From Meloidogyne chitwoodi (Eukaryota; Nematoda; Chromadorea; Rhabditida; Meloidogynidae), in NCBI GenBank assembly GCA_015183035.1, contig JACZZP010000015.1, forward strand, positions 1,612,001 to 1,676,000: a stretch of DNA of 64,000 nucleotides. The letters run 5' to 3'. Below the pieces are notes generated by a model. That model worked only from the letters and a program-made list of their open reading frames with translations, made no database searches and had not been told where the DNA came from. This document shows positions 23,851 through 35,900 of this stretch, in pieces; position 1 is the stretch's first letter, and each line of letters starts with the position of its first letter. Both the position numbers and the translations under genes were made by a program.

Positions 23851-24950
23851 TTGGCACTATATGAAATGAATGCCGCCATCCAATTTTTTCTATTTCTTGA
23901 AAAATGGGTAATTTTTATATGTCATTCGAAAGAGTTCGTCGAGCTGAGTCGAATGAAATAAAAACTAGTCCTCGGAAACAATTTTGGGCCGAGTTACAGG
24001 TCCCCGAAAATTGAAAAACCATAGGGTGGACCAAGCTCTTCTAAGTGATTACCGCGGCTGCTCCTAAATTATTTTCACTGAATTAATTATTTTGTTGTAA
24101 TTATAGCTGTAGATTAACGCATGTACCAAAAAGCCAACCAGAGATGAGCGCCCAAACGAAGAAGTCATAAAACACTCCCAATAGGTCCAAATTTGGCGTG
24201 CTTCAAGCAACTTCGATCCGTCATAACTTTGTTCATAATCGTTCAATCAAACTGATTTTGGTTTCATTCGATAGGTCTTGAAGAGCTCTTTCGGATGAGC
24301 TATCATACTCATTTTCGAATTTTTCAGCCCAAAAATGAGCTTACTCCACCCTATGGTTTTTCAATTTTCGGGGACTGTAACTCGGCCCAAAGTTGTTTCC
24401 GAGGACTAGTTTTTATGTCATTCGACTCAGCTCGACGAACTCTTTCGAACAGTGATGCAAAAGTTCCAGTTCCAGTTCCGGAACTATGCAGTTCCAGTTC
24501 CAGTTCCGGAACTGGAACTACGGAACTACCAAATTTCTGGAACTGGTTTGGAACTGGAACTATGGAACTACAAATTTCTGGAACTGGTTCGGAACTGGAA
24601 CCATGGAACTACCAAATTTTTGGAACTGGAACTGGTTCTGGAACTAGTTCCGGAACTGGAACTGGCCCGGAACTAGTTCTTTACCCCACAAAAGTTCCGG
24701 AACTGGAACTGGAACTATGAAAATTAAAAATATAGTTCCGGAACTGGAACTGGAACTATGAAAATTAAAAATATAGTTCCGGAACTGGAACTGGAACTAT
24801 GAAAATTAAAAATGCAGTTCCGGAACTGGAACTAGTTCCGTGGAAATTTTGGAACTTTTGCATCACTGCTTTCGAATGACTTATAAAAATTACCAATTTT
24901 TTAAGAAATAGAAAAAATTGGATGGCGGCATTCATTTCATATAGAGCCAA
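23851..24950. mobile_element. Palindromic element, interrupted by a nested MITE
   Basis: Ends TTGGCACTATATGAAATG and, inverted, TTGGCTCTATATGAAATG. The long arms continue through ATGCCGCCATCCAATTTTTT and GTCATTCGAAAGAG. The centre shares the AAGAAGTCATAAAACACTCC / TTTGGCGTG core with the element at 20690. At 24450-24868 it is interrupted by a separate element whose target duplication lies in its right arm. A clear target duplication for the outer element was not found. Confidence 0.82.
24450..24868. mobile_element. Nested hAT-type MITE made of GTTCCAGTTCC repeats
   Basis: Termini CAGTGATGCAAAAGTTCC and GGAACTTTTGCATCACTG, flanked by perfect 8-bp duplications CTTTCGAA (24442-24449, 24869-24876). 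The interior is a tandem and inverted array of GGAACTGGAACT words. It inserted into the outer element at 23851-24950, so it is younger. A relative sits at 40291-40531. Confidence 0.93.
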
Positions 24951-25190
24951 AAACTTTTTTAAATGATAAAATTATAAAAAAAATTTTTTTAATTTATTAA
25001 AATTTTACCCTAAATTGAGTATTTTTAAATTATTAATAAAAATACACACAAAAATGTTTTTAAAAATTCTTTTTAATTTTTTCCTTTTTAAATAAAAATT
25101 TATTAATTTAAATTTCAATAAAATTTGAAAAAGAAAATTATTTTTTTTTTATTTAATTATTATTTTGCACAAAAATACGAATTTCAAAAT

Positions 25191-25937
25191 TTAATGAATA
25201 CAATCATGACTTTCGCCTGGCATTTTTGCTTCTAAATTCCAAGTTCCAATGTCCAAAGTTTTGTGAGGGTGTTTACCACTTGTAATATAATGATTTGGCT
25301 TAAAATATTTTTTTTTAAATTAATTAAATAAATTAAAAACCAATTCAAATTTCCAACGACGTTGGCATGGAATAAGTCCATCATTACAATCATGATCTTC
25401 AAAAATAAATTAAATTTATTTAAAAATTTTTTAAAATTTTTGGAAATGTTATCCTTATTTATTAAAAATCAAATAAAAATTAATAAACACTAACAAATCT
25501 TTAAATGAGGATCAATTGTCGTTAATTCTGTAGTGTCTCCACTTAATTGAAAATTTCCCTGTGTATCAGTATATCCACTATCCATGTCATCATCCGGATC
25601 TGGACCAAAATCGTCATCTACCTAAATAAAATATTTTTAATGTTAAAAAATAATAAATTTCTGAAATTATTAAAAATTCAATAAAAAATGATTTATTAAA
25701 AATAATTAAAATTTTAAAAATTACCAATTTAACACGGACATTTGCTGCAGGCTGATTTCCACACATTAAACGACCTTTTACCTTAAAATTAATTTTTTAT
25801 TAATTTTAAAATTAAAAATTATTAACTTTATATGATTGTATTCCACTATGTTGTTCTGGTACTATTGATGAAAATAAAATTGTAATTGTTGTAAATATAA
25901 TTATTAAAAAAATTAAATAATTAAATTGAAAAGCCAT
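25191..25937 (-). CDS. Transthyretin-like (TTR) family secreted protein A
   Basis: Exons 25827-25937, 25725-25781, 25495-25621, 25341-25396, 25191-25298; 152 aa, phases consistent. Signal peptide in exon 1, then the nematode TTR-like hallmarks: KGRLMCGNQPAANVRVKL (first strand and conserved Cys), DPDDDMDSGYTD, the TDTQGNFQLSG hairpin, LTTIDPHLKIYHDC, CxRRW, and the terminal DIGTWNLE ... DCIH. These are secreted beta-sandwich proteins expanded in nematodes; individual roles vary (phagocytic bridging, antioxidant or effector roles are reported for some). It is first of three tandem relatives on this strand and has one more intron than TTR B and two more than TTR C. Confidence 0.93.
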
Positions 25938-26116
25938 TTCTGTTGTTTTTTTCTTAATTAATTTAAAAAATATTAAAAATTTGAAAAAATTATTTAACAC
26001 AAAAAAATTGTTAAAATTTGTAAAAAAACAATAATTAAAAATAAATTGAATAATAAAATTAAATTTATTAAAATTTAAAATGAGAAATATATTTTGAAAA
26101 TTAAGGTAAAATTTTA

Positions 26117-26961
26117 TTAATGAATACAATCACGACTTTCATCTTCCAATTCAACCTAAAAATTAATTTAAAAATTTTACTTAATTTTTTTAAATTTAAT
26201 AATTGTTTTTTTTTAAATTATTAATTTTTAATAATTTAATTAATTAATTTATTTAAAATTACTTCAAGATTAACAACTCCCAATTCCATAAATCGTTTAG
26301 TACTAGTACCAGAATTAATATATTTATCTGGAATACGAATAACCCATTCTCTTTTGCATAAAGGAATGTGAATATTACAGTCATGATCTAATAAATTATA
26401 TTTATTTATTTATTTAATTACTTAATTAATTAATAATTATTATTAAAAATTAATTAATTATTAATTTAATTATTTCATTTTTCTAAATTTCTTTCCCTTA
26501 AATAAATAATTAATAATTACTAACATATTCGCAATTCTGGGTCAATATTTGTTAATTCCATTGTTGAACCACTAAGTTCAAAACGTCCTTGAGAATCAGT
26601 ATAAGCACTATCCAATTCATCATCAGGATCTGGGCCTTAAATAATAAAAAATAAAAATATTTTTTAGTATTTTAAACAATAAATTTAAATTTTTTAAATT
26701 ATTTCTGATAGATTTAAAAAAAAAATAAAATTTATTTTTTAAATGCAAAAATCATTAAATATTTTTAAATTAAAAAAAAATTAAAAATTAATTTTCACCA
26801 TCATCTTCATCAAACAATTTTACAAGCATTCCACTAGCAGGTTTATTTCCACAAAATAATATTCCTCTAACTCCTGCTGCTTGATTTCTAAAAGCATTAA
26901 TAGCTGTTCCAAAAAAACAAATTAATAAAATAATTAAATAAAAATTATTAATTGTAATCAT
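26117..26961 (-). CDS. Transthyretin-like (TTR) family secreted protein B
   Basis: Exons 26799-26961, 26525-26635, 26263-26387, 26117-26155; 145 aa. Signal peptide (MITINNFYLIILLICFFGTAINA), then GVRGILFCGNKPASGMLVKLFDEDDGPDPDDELDS in strand order, the TDSQGRFELSG hairpin, LTNIDPELRIYHDC, RIPDKYINSG and the ending RDCIH. The intron after the first strand seen in gene A is absent, and a new intron separates the last 12 residues. Only about 180 bp separate it from gene A's start exon. Confidence 0.93.
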
Positions 26962-27237
26962 TTTATCTAAAAATATTAAAAATAATTTTGAAAATTCAAA
27001 TTTTCTATAAAAATTAATTAAAATTAATTTAATAAATATTTTAAATTGCTTAGTTAATTATTATAAATTAAATAGAAAAGGATTAAAAGTTGGCTAAAAA
27101 ATATACAGATTTTTTCTCTTTTTTCAAAAAATTGCTTAATATATAAAATTACATTAATTTTTTTAATTTAATCTAGAATTATTAGCTAATATAGGGCAAA
27201 GAAATTAGTCAGTTCATTAATATTTTTGGATAGAGAG

Positions 27238-27476
27238 TAGAGATCGGTGCTTTTCTGTTTTTCTGGATTTATATGATTCTCTTCAAAGCGCCTGTGATAA
27301 AGACGCAGAAAATGTGTACTGTTCTGGAAAAGAGCAGGTCATGTGACGTTTCTCTGACCTCAACTATCCACTGGTCAGTTTTTCTGCGTCTTTATCAGAC
27401 GAGAGAGTGGTCTTAATCACAGGCACTCTGAAGAGAATCATATAAATCCAGAAAAACAGAAAAGCGTCGATCTCTA
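27238..27476. mobile_element. hAT-type MITE (TAGAGATCGG ends, perfect 8-bp duplication)
   Basis: Termini TAGAGATCGGTGCTTTTCTG and its imperfect inverse, flanked by ATAGAGAG on both sides (27230-27237, 27477-27484). Arms of about 60 bp include TGGATTTATATGATTCTCTT. A fragment related to the centre and right lies at 47360-47485. Confidence 0.9.
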
Positions 27477-27484
27477 ATAGAGAG

Positions 27485-28716
27485 TATATTAAAACTCTCT
27501 AAAGGTATAATATTTTATCTAGTGTTTTATTGGTTTTGATACATAAAAAGTTACGAGAAATTTTTGACACTATATTTGGATATTTGGTATTGTGAATCAA
27601 TTAATATTAAATAAAGTGGAGTACGTCCCTCTAACTTGATTATAAGTCTTATCCAATCCCCTAAATCCACTCACTTCTGTTTGAGATTAAGGAAAGTTAT
27701 TAAAATTTAAAAATGTGATGCCAAATAATCACCACTAGAGTTCATTTTTTTCTAATTTATTACTACTTATTTACTACCTTTAATTTTAGTAATCAATTTT
27801 TTCAGAAATTAGAAACAGCTGATACTAATAACAAATTAAATAAATTAATTGTGTAAAAACTAAATTAAAAAAATATTTATTAAAGTTCGCTTATGCTTAT
27901 TAAAGTCTCCCAATTTCTTTTTTAACATAAAAGGGCAAAATTAAAAGATAAAAAAAATATTATTTAAAAAAAGTATAAATAATAATCACTCAAAATTTAA
28001 TCAACTAAATTCAATATTTACCAAAAAAATTATTAATCTATATCAGTCCATTAATTCTTTATATTTATTTACGTCAATACCCCATACGTCTCTTTTTTAT
28101 TTATTTAATTTTCTGCCAAATAAATACCTCTACTTGTATTAATTTCTTAATTTTCTCTTTTTCTCCTTTGCTTTATCTACGATAAATATTTACAATGTCA
28201 CAAATATATTTTTATTTTATTGGCATTTTATCTAAAAAAAGAAAAAGAGAAGTATTAATACTTACTTATCAAAACTGATAAAAATAAAAAAATCTTCTTA
28301 ACTCATTACACTTTGTCAATCTAAACAAATATAACGTTAAGAGAGAGAAAGGGCCATTACAAATTTAAATTTAATTAAAATACAAAAAGGTACTCTAATT
28401 TAAATATTTTAATTAAAAGAATAATTCTGTCATCTATTGGGGAAATTTTCTAATGTTTTTAATTCCCGAATCCTTCCCCCTGTGTCATTAATAAATCTTA
28501 ATTCATTTAGTTCCAAGGACTTAATATTTTAGAAATATTAAAATTTAATTTAAAATTTTGCTTAAATTTTATTTTAATTTAAATATATTTAGAAAATAAA
28601 TATTATTCCTAATGGTAATTAATTTTCAAAATTAGGTAATTTTTAATTAAAAATATTCATAAAAAATTATTTTTTATAAATTAAAAAATCTATTATTTAA
28701 TAAACTTGTCTTTTTT
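27485..28716. other. Intergenic DNA between TTR genes
   Basis: AT-rich with scattered longer unique stretches. No exon with matching splice signals was found. Confidence 0.55.
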
Positions 28717-29618
28717 TCAATGAATGCAGTCAAAAGTCTCACCCTCAATTTCCACTTCAAGATTAACTTCACCCAATTCATAATACACTTTTGGTGGAGA
28801 GCGACCAGAATATATATATTTATCAGGAATATTTAAAGTCCATTTACGAGGACATGGCTAAATTGAATTTTGATATTTATTATTCTGATTTTTTAAATAA
28901 AATAATTCTTATTCTAAATTCTGATTTTTTCTAATAATTCTGATTCTAAATTCTTATTTTTTTCTAATAATTCTGATTCTAAGTTTTGATTTTGTTTCTA
29001 ATAGTTCTGATTAAAAAAAATCTTTTTACATTAATTCCTTTATTGCATTCATGGTAGATTTTCAACTGAGGATCAATATTAGTCATTTCACGTTCATCTC
29101 CAGCAACTTGAAAATTACCGTTTGAATCTGTTCTTGTTGAATCTAATTGATCATCTGAATCCATTCCTAAGAATTTTTTTTTGAAAATTTTTCCTAAAAA
29201 ATTTATTAAAAATATTTTATTGATTTTTTAAAAGGATATTTTTCTTAAAAGGAAAAATATAAAAAATAGTAGTCAGTCTATTAATGCATTATAATAACTT
29301 TTTAATAAAAAACAAACAAAGAATTACTTAAAGAAACATAAAAATATAATGAAAAAAATTATTGAGAATAAAAGAGAAAATAAATTAATAATAAAAATAA
29401 TTGAAATTCGACATTAAAAAGAAATTTATTGTTTATTTTGAGCTTTTAAAGAATTAATTACCTGTATCTTTATCATAAAGTTTGACAAGAACATTAGTTG
29501 CTGGTTTACTTCCACATAATAATCTTCCTTTTGCACCTACTGCTTGCTGACGCTTAGCATTTGAATAGAAAATTATAAAAACAAAAATAAATAAAGAAAA
29601 TATTAAATAATTAACCAT
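28717..29618 (-). CDS. Transthyretin-like (TTR) family secreted protein C
   Basis: Exons 29462-29618, 29030-29166, 28717-28857; 144 aa. Signal peptide (MVNYLIFSLFIFVFIIFYSNA), then GAKGRLLCGSKPATNVLVKLYDKD, MDSDDQLDS, the TDSNGNFQVAG hairpin, MTNIDPQLKIYHEC, CPRKWTLNIPDKYIYSG and the ending FDCIH. It has the fewest introns of the three. Intron 28858-29029 is full of TTCTGATTTTT words. Confidence 0.93.
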
Positions 29619-29929
29619 TTTCTAATTTTTAAATATTCTTTTAAATTTAAAAAAATTAGTTTTATTAATTAATCAAAAAAATTAAAAAAATTAAATAATA
29701 ATAATATTTTCTAAAGCTTTTTTTAAACTATTTTTATTCAATAAAAAAAATAAATTAATCACAAAAAATAGAAAACAAAGTAAACAACAACTGTTGTGAA
29801 AGCAATGATTAATAAAATTAAAAAAAAATGTTGAATAATCGCTGAATGTGAAGGTCGACTTTTAGTAATAAATTGGTTGGGGATGAATAAGAAAAATTTG
29901 TATGCACTATTAAATAGTTGGAATTAATT

Positions 29930-30190
29930 AAATTCTGATTTTAATGTTCTGACTTTAAATGCTGATTTTAATGTTCTGATTTTTAAATTCTGATTTTAAT
30001 GTTCTGACTTTAAATGCTGATTTTAATGTTCTGATTTTTAAATTCTGATTTTTATGTTCTGATTTTAAATTCTGATTTTTAAATTAATTTTATTTCCTTA
30101 ACTCTGATTTTTAAATTATTTTAATAAGAATTCTGATAAAAATTGCAAACCAGAATAATATTATCGAATTGAATTTATTAAATTCTGATT
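29930..30190. repeat. TTCTGATTTT word array
   Basis: About a dozen near copies of (A)TTCTGATTTTTAA spaced 15-30 bp apart, upstream of TTR C and downstream of the channel gene. More copies fill 30570-30705, 28870-29010, 41375-41520, 42895-43175 and 44160-44420. Confidence 0.8.
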
Positions 30191-30237
30191 TAATACATAT
30201 TTATAATATTATAAAAAATAATATAATTATTTTTTAA

Positions 30238-32591
30238 CTAGATATAATAGCTTGTGTATATCTCACAAATTAATACAAAAACTGCCATTCCAAGCCCAAT
30301 AAAAAGAATAGCAAAAACCCCTTGAAAATGAACAAGACCAAAAATTCCTCTAAATAAAATAATTTTTAATAAATTAAAAAAAAATTAATAACCTCTTTAA
30401 ACGATCATCTCTAAGTTCAGAACATCTATGGGAAGTATTATTTCTTCCAAAAGTGCCTGAATATTCTACCATCCATTTTCGCAGTAATCCATTTTGCCAG
30501 AACAAAGGAATTCTTTTTTTAAAATTATTATTATTTTACTCTTTAGTCCCTTCGAATTTCGAATTTTAAAATCAGATTTTTAAATAAAATGCTAAGTTCT
30601 GATTTTTATGTTCTGATTTTTAAATTCTGATTTTTATGTTCTGATTTTTAAATTCTGATTTTTATGTTCTGATTTTTAAATTCTGATTTTTATGTTCTGA
30701 TTTTAAAATAATTTAAAACCTTTTATTAATATAATGTCTATAAGGAGAGCCTTTTCTGAATGCTATACTTAAATAAGTAGTCAATATACGATTTGGAATT
30801 ATTGTAACATTACATCTAAAATTTAAATAATTAAATAAATTAATTTTAAATTTAAATATATATTTAGTACTCAAGAGATGCCAAAACACGTAAACGTCCA
30901 GAAGGAGCAATAAAAGCAGAATTTCCTTCAAATTGTTGAACTGTTTGAATTCCATTTTCTAAACTATCTACAAATATTACAAGATTTTTATTTAACAAAA
31001 TTTTTGAAAATTCTGGATCATCAGTAAATGCCTTTTAATTAAAAAATATTTATTAAAATTTAATTAATATACTTCAATCATTTCAATTCTTCCAGTACTT
31101 TTTGTATCTAAAACAATTTTATATTCTCCAGATTTAACAAGTCTTACAAGTTCTTCTAAGGCTATAATATTTTATAAATTTAAAATTATTTAATTATTAA
31201 TTGGTTAATAAATGTTAAAATTAATTTTTATTTTATTTTTTTTTAACGAATAATAATTATTTTATATTCAATTAATTTTATACTTTTTTTTAACAAATAA
31301 TTTATTATTATTTTAACAAATATAATTTTTTTTTAATTAAAAAAAAACTTTCAAAAGGAAGCTTTTCTGCTCCATGAGCAAACAATGCAACAAGATTAGC
31401 ACCAAAACAAGCCATTAAAAAAGTTGAACAAATCCAAACTGTGGCAATAAGTAAACGAGAAGAAAGTAAATAATTGGATGAATAAATTTCTTTTAATTAA
31501 TTTTTTTTATTTTTTAAATTTACTTTTTCCTTTGCTAAAAATAAAAGAATGAGCAGATAAAATTTTATTAGTTTGTGAAATTGTAATAATTCCAAAATTT
31601 TGTTTTTGTATACATTTATAGGCAAATGCAACGAGTATAAAACAACCAATAATTGATAGCCATATCTTATTTAATTTAAATTTTTTATTAATTTAATTTA
31701 TTTTTTTCCTCAAAAAATAAAAAAAAATCTGAACAAATTTTTTTTTTAATTTTCAAAAAATAATAATATAAAATCGTAAGGGGAATAAAAATGAGTTGAA
31801 TAAAATATTCATAGTATTTCTTAATGAGAAAAATAGTTTTTTCTGTGTATAAAAATTAATTTGACTTAAAAATAACCTAAATGTCTCTTTAAATTTTATT
31901 TTAAAATATAATTAATTTTTATTTAATTTTTAAAATATTCCAAACTTTCCATCCAAATGAACATGCCAACATTTGTGCAACAAAATTTTCTTTTATAGGT
32001 ACTCGAATTAAAATACTGCTAGATTGATAGCCAATAGGATCAGAAAAGTCAAAAGCTTTGTATCTATCTAAAGTCATCATTGAACCACCAGCAAGTATTT
32101 CTGCTTTCTTTTTTAATAAATTAAAAAATTAAAAGAATTTTCTTTTAATTAATTTACCCCATCATTTAAACGTCCAAAAGCTCCAGTCCATGTATCATTG
32201 GAAAATCTCTTTCCCCATCCTTCATTTTCCAAAGTTTCAATTTTATAAGTAAGATTAAGACTGTTAGACATTTCACAAAGAATTTCCCAAACAATTCCTT
32301 AAAATATTAAAAACATATTTTTTTATTTTTTTTCTTATATATTTTAAATAATTTTTGTTTATTTAAATTATTTTTAATTTATTAAAATAATTTAATTAAT
32401 TTAATACCAGGTCCATAAAGCATTGTATTATCATTACATTGATTAGTAAAATTAAAGGTATTTAACTAAAATTAATTAAATATTTTTAATTAAATTAATT
32501 TTAATTATATACAAACATAAGGAGGATCAATTCTTGGAACAACAACATTTAATATTTTATTTGTCATTTCAGTTAAATTTAATTGTCTCAT
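30238..32591 (-). CDS. Ionotropic glutamate receptor-like (IR-type) channel subunit
   Basis: Exons 32517-32591, 32408-32465, 32158-32297, 31946-32107, 31524-31665, 31349-31489, 31073-31161, 30871-31031, 30720-30815, 30393-30512, 30238-30349; about 431 aa, phases consistent. The order is that of an iGluR without amino-terminal domain: ligand lobe S1 (GPGIVWEILCEMS; TWTGAFGRL; SMMTLDRYKAFDFSDP with the ligand-contacting Thr and Arg), helix M1 (WLSIIGCFILVAFAY), M3 (ACFGANLVALF, a variant of SYTANLAAF), S2, and M4 (QGVFAILFIGLGMAVFVLICE). It fits the small group of divergent nematode IR-like receptors, usually chemosensory. The start is the weak point: no signal peptide is visible, so an upstream exon may be missing. 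Confidence 0.85.
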
Positions 32592-32965
32592 TTTTAAAAA
32601 TAAAAAATAACAAAAATTCTTTTTTATTCTTTTAGTATAATATATTTAATTAAAAGTAAATAAATAATATTTTTAATATACATATAATGTTTACCTTTGA
32701 ATATTTTTTTATTATAATAAAAAATATTTTTACTTTAAAAATTAATTATAAGTAAAAGGTAATAATGTACATACACTTTTTTAAATAATTTAAAAGTTTT
32801 AATTAATTAATTATTATTTATTTTAATTAAATTCAAAAAGATTAATAATTAAATTTAAAATTTTTTATAATTCAAAAAATTTAATTTTATTTAATAATGA
32901 ATTTTTAAACAATAATTTAACAATTGATTTATTTAATAAATATTTTTTTTTTTTTAATAATAATA

Positions 32966-35900
32966 TTAACATAAGGCAATATTCTCCACAGATTGATGCC
33001 TTTTTTCTTTTTCTCTTGTATTTTCCATTAAAAGTAAAGAATGTCCTCTTATTTGTTGTTTTGCTGCTAATTTTGATTTTCTTTTTATTTTTGATAATTT
33101 ATTTATTGAACTTTTTTTATTTAAACTTTCTTGTTCTATTTCACTTAATATTAAAGATTTGTTTAATATAGTTGAATTTGAATCAAAAACTAATTCAGTT
33201 GGTTGACTTGTACCTTAAATAATTTAATATTTAGTGATCTTCAAAACATATTAGAATTTTTAATGTGTTTTATGGATGTTTTCTTAATGTTTTAAGACAA
33301 GTTTATTTGATGTTTTGTTGCGTATGTTTTTTATAATATTTTATTGGATGTTTTATGTATGTTTTTATAATGTTTAAAGATAAGTTTTAATTAATGTTTT
33401 GAAGATGTTTTTTAAATGTTTATGAATGTTTTAGATGTTTTTGATTTAAAAGTTTTAATATTTTATAAATATTTTAAATCGTCATATGTTTATATATTTT
33501 ATGAAAAATTTTTAAATCAAAATTTTATTTACTTTCTTAATATTATTTTGTTTTAATTTTAAATTGAGTATTTTGTTAATAAACTTTATTAACCTAAATC
33601 ATGTCTATTTATTCCGTTAGAGTTTGTTCTTTTAGGCAATTGAAGAGAAGAAGAATGAGAAATGAAACTTTGCCCACTCATACTTTGATTCATTCTGGCA
33701 CTATAAAAAGTTAAACAAATGTTAAAAATCTAACAAAGATTACCGCATCTTCGCATCGTGCCATATATAAAAATGCACATAAATTGCACGAAAACAAAAC
33801 AAAAAGCAACAAATAAAAAATAAAATGCAAAAAATAACAATTGCTGTTGGACTAAGTGAAGACCTTAATTTTAAAATTAATTTAAAAAATTAACTTTAAA
33901 TATTTCTACCAAAATCCCATTTGTTCTAAAGTTCTAACATCAATACAACTTTTGTATAAAAGTATGGCAGAAGAATCTAGTATGTTGCTATTATGTTCGT
34001 CTTTGTTAGATATTGAGCGTAAGCTATAGACAAGGCAAATTGTATAGTTCTAGAAATGTTTTTATAAAAAATGATTCTAAAATAAGTTTAAATATTTTAT
34101 AGATGTTTTTAACTTGTTATGATTATAGCATATTCTATTTTAATTACCTATGTTTCGAAAATTAAAAATAATATAAACTATTCTTTTAATGCTTTAAAAC
34201 ATTTTTCTTATAATGTTTTGAAGCATGTTTTTAAAAATGTTTTCAACATGTTTTATTTTTTAAGGTTTGACTTAAGCATGTTTATGTATGTTTTTGTCAT
34301 GTTTTTATGTTTTAAAACAAGTTTAATAATATTTTATGTTTCCATTAAGGATTAAATAATGTTTCAATTAATGTTTGGAGCATGTTTTGATAGTTTAAAA
34401 ATATTTTATTGTTTTAAAGAAATTCAACAAAAAATGTTACTAACAGTAAGCGGCCTCAGTCTAACAACATTATAGCTATGCCACGGATTATACGGAGATA
34501 GTTGTGTAATTCTTCCAGTTTGGCCAGTAATTGCATCTCTAATTTGAAGCGAAAGTTGAACTCGTTCTAAGGCACGAATCTGAATAGAAAATTACCTAAT
34601 ATACAAATAAAAATTTTTTTTTACTTTTAAAGAATCATTCCACACTAATGCAATATAATGTGAACCAATTTCAACAGGCTTTATTTGAATAGTTGGTGCA
34701 TAAACTGACAAATGAAGTTTAGCTTCAACATCGTCAAATCTACAAATATACTCCCCAGCGTCCTTAATTATCAATTTTAAAAATAAATTTAAATAATTTT
34801 AAATTACTTCAAGCATCAATACTTCAAATCTTAATTGCTCTCCAGTGACCTGAACCCGTTCCCGTTGGTGCTGATGACCTTGGAAACTTCTTCCAGAATG
34901 TGTTGGGGTATCTGGTCTAGAATTGCGTTGTCTCTTGAAAAAAAAAAATAATTTTGTAATTTAGAAATATGATCCTGATTTATAAAATAAAAATAAATAA
35001 ATTTACCTGTCTATGAAATGTTACTCCATAATGTCTCTCTAATGGAATAGGAGTAGTCATTAAATTTTTATCAATTTGATCATTAATTATCTCCGCATTT
35101 AATTGGTTAACTGATTGAACTTCTGTCCCATTTGGAAGTTTCCAATGCAAAAAAGTCTTTTCATTTCTCTTCATTTGAGCACAGTAGAGAGAAAAATATT
35201 CTCCAACAGTAGCATTTAAATAATTACCAAAAGGTAAAATTAAAGGTTTATTTGAACATTTTTGATTTGATTTAGTTGAAATTATGAAATTAGTGAGTGA
35301 AATAATGTTAGTTAAATTATGAGCATTTTTAATATCTTTACAAGTTGCTTCTTTAAGGTCCATAATTTTCTGAGCAAATTTTGTAAATGTTTCTCCAATA
35401 CAATTACAATCTAAAGGATTACCACTTATAAACAAACGTGTTGGTTGTTCTAATATTTTATTGTCAATTGTTGCCAACAAATTGTTTGAAATTACAAGTC
35501 TGTTTAGTTAAACAAATATTAATTTAAAGTTGGAAACTTATTGCTTCAAGTTTAATTATATTATTATTATATTTTTGCTTCAAGTTTTAAACAAAATTGT
35601 TTTAATTTAATGTTATAAAAATTTTTCAACTTTAATTTTTGATAATTAAAGTTTATTAAAGTTTTACTCAAATAGAAGCGATATTCCATTGTTTCCGTTT
35701 GTTTGAAATGCAAAAGGCGAAATATATTGTAATTTTGAATTATTTGCTAATTTAAGGAATTGTAAATTTGGAGTCATAGTAAATGCTCGTTGTTCAATTA
35801 AACGTAAATGTTTACAATTGGAAATATCCAAATTCTATTATAAAATTTAATAATTTTTGTATTTTCTTTTAATTATTTTTTAAAAATTAATTTAAAAAAT

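Noticed and set aside
24295..24950. Frames with FQFQFR / GTGTELP-like repeats
   Set aside because: Translation of the GTTCCAGTTCC repeats of the MITE.
33240..34440. Frames within the ATGTTTT introns of the LRR-Ig gene
   Set aside because: Low-complexity translations inside introns whose flanking exons join in phase.
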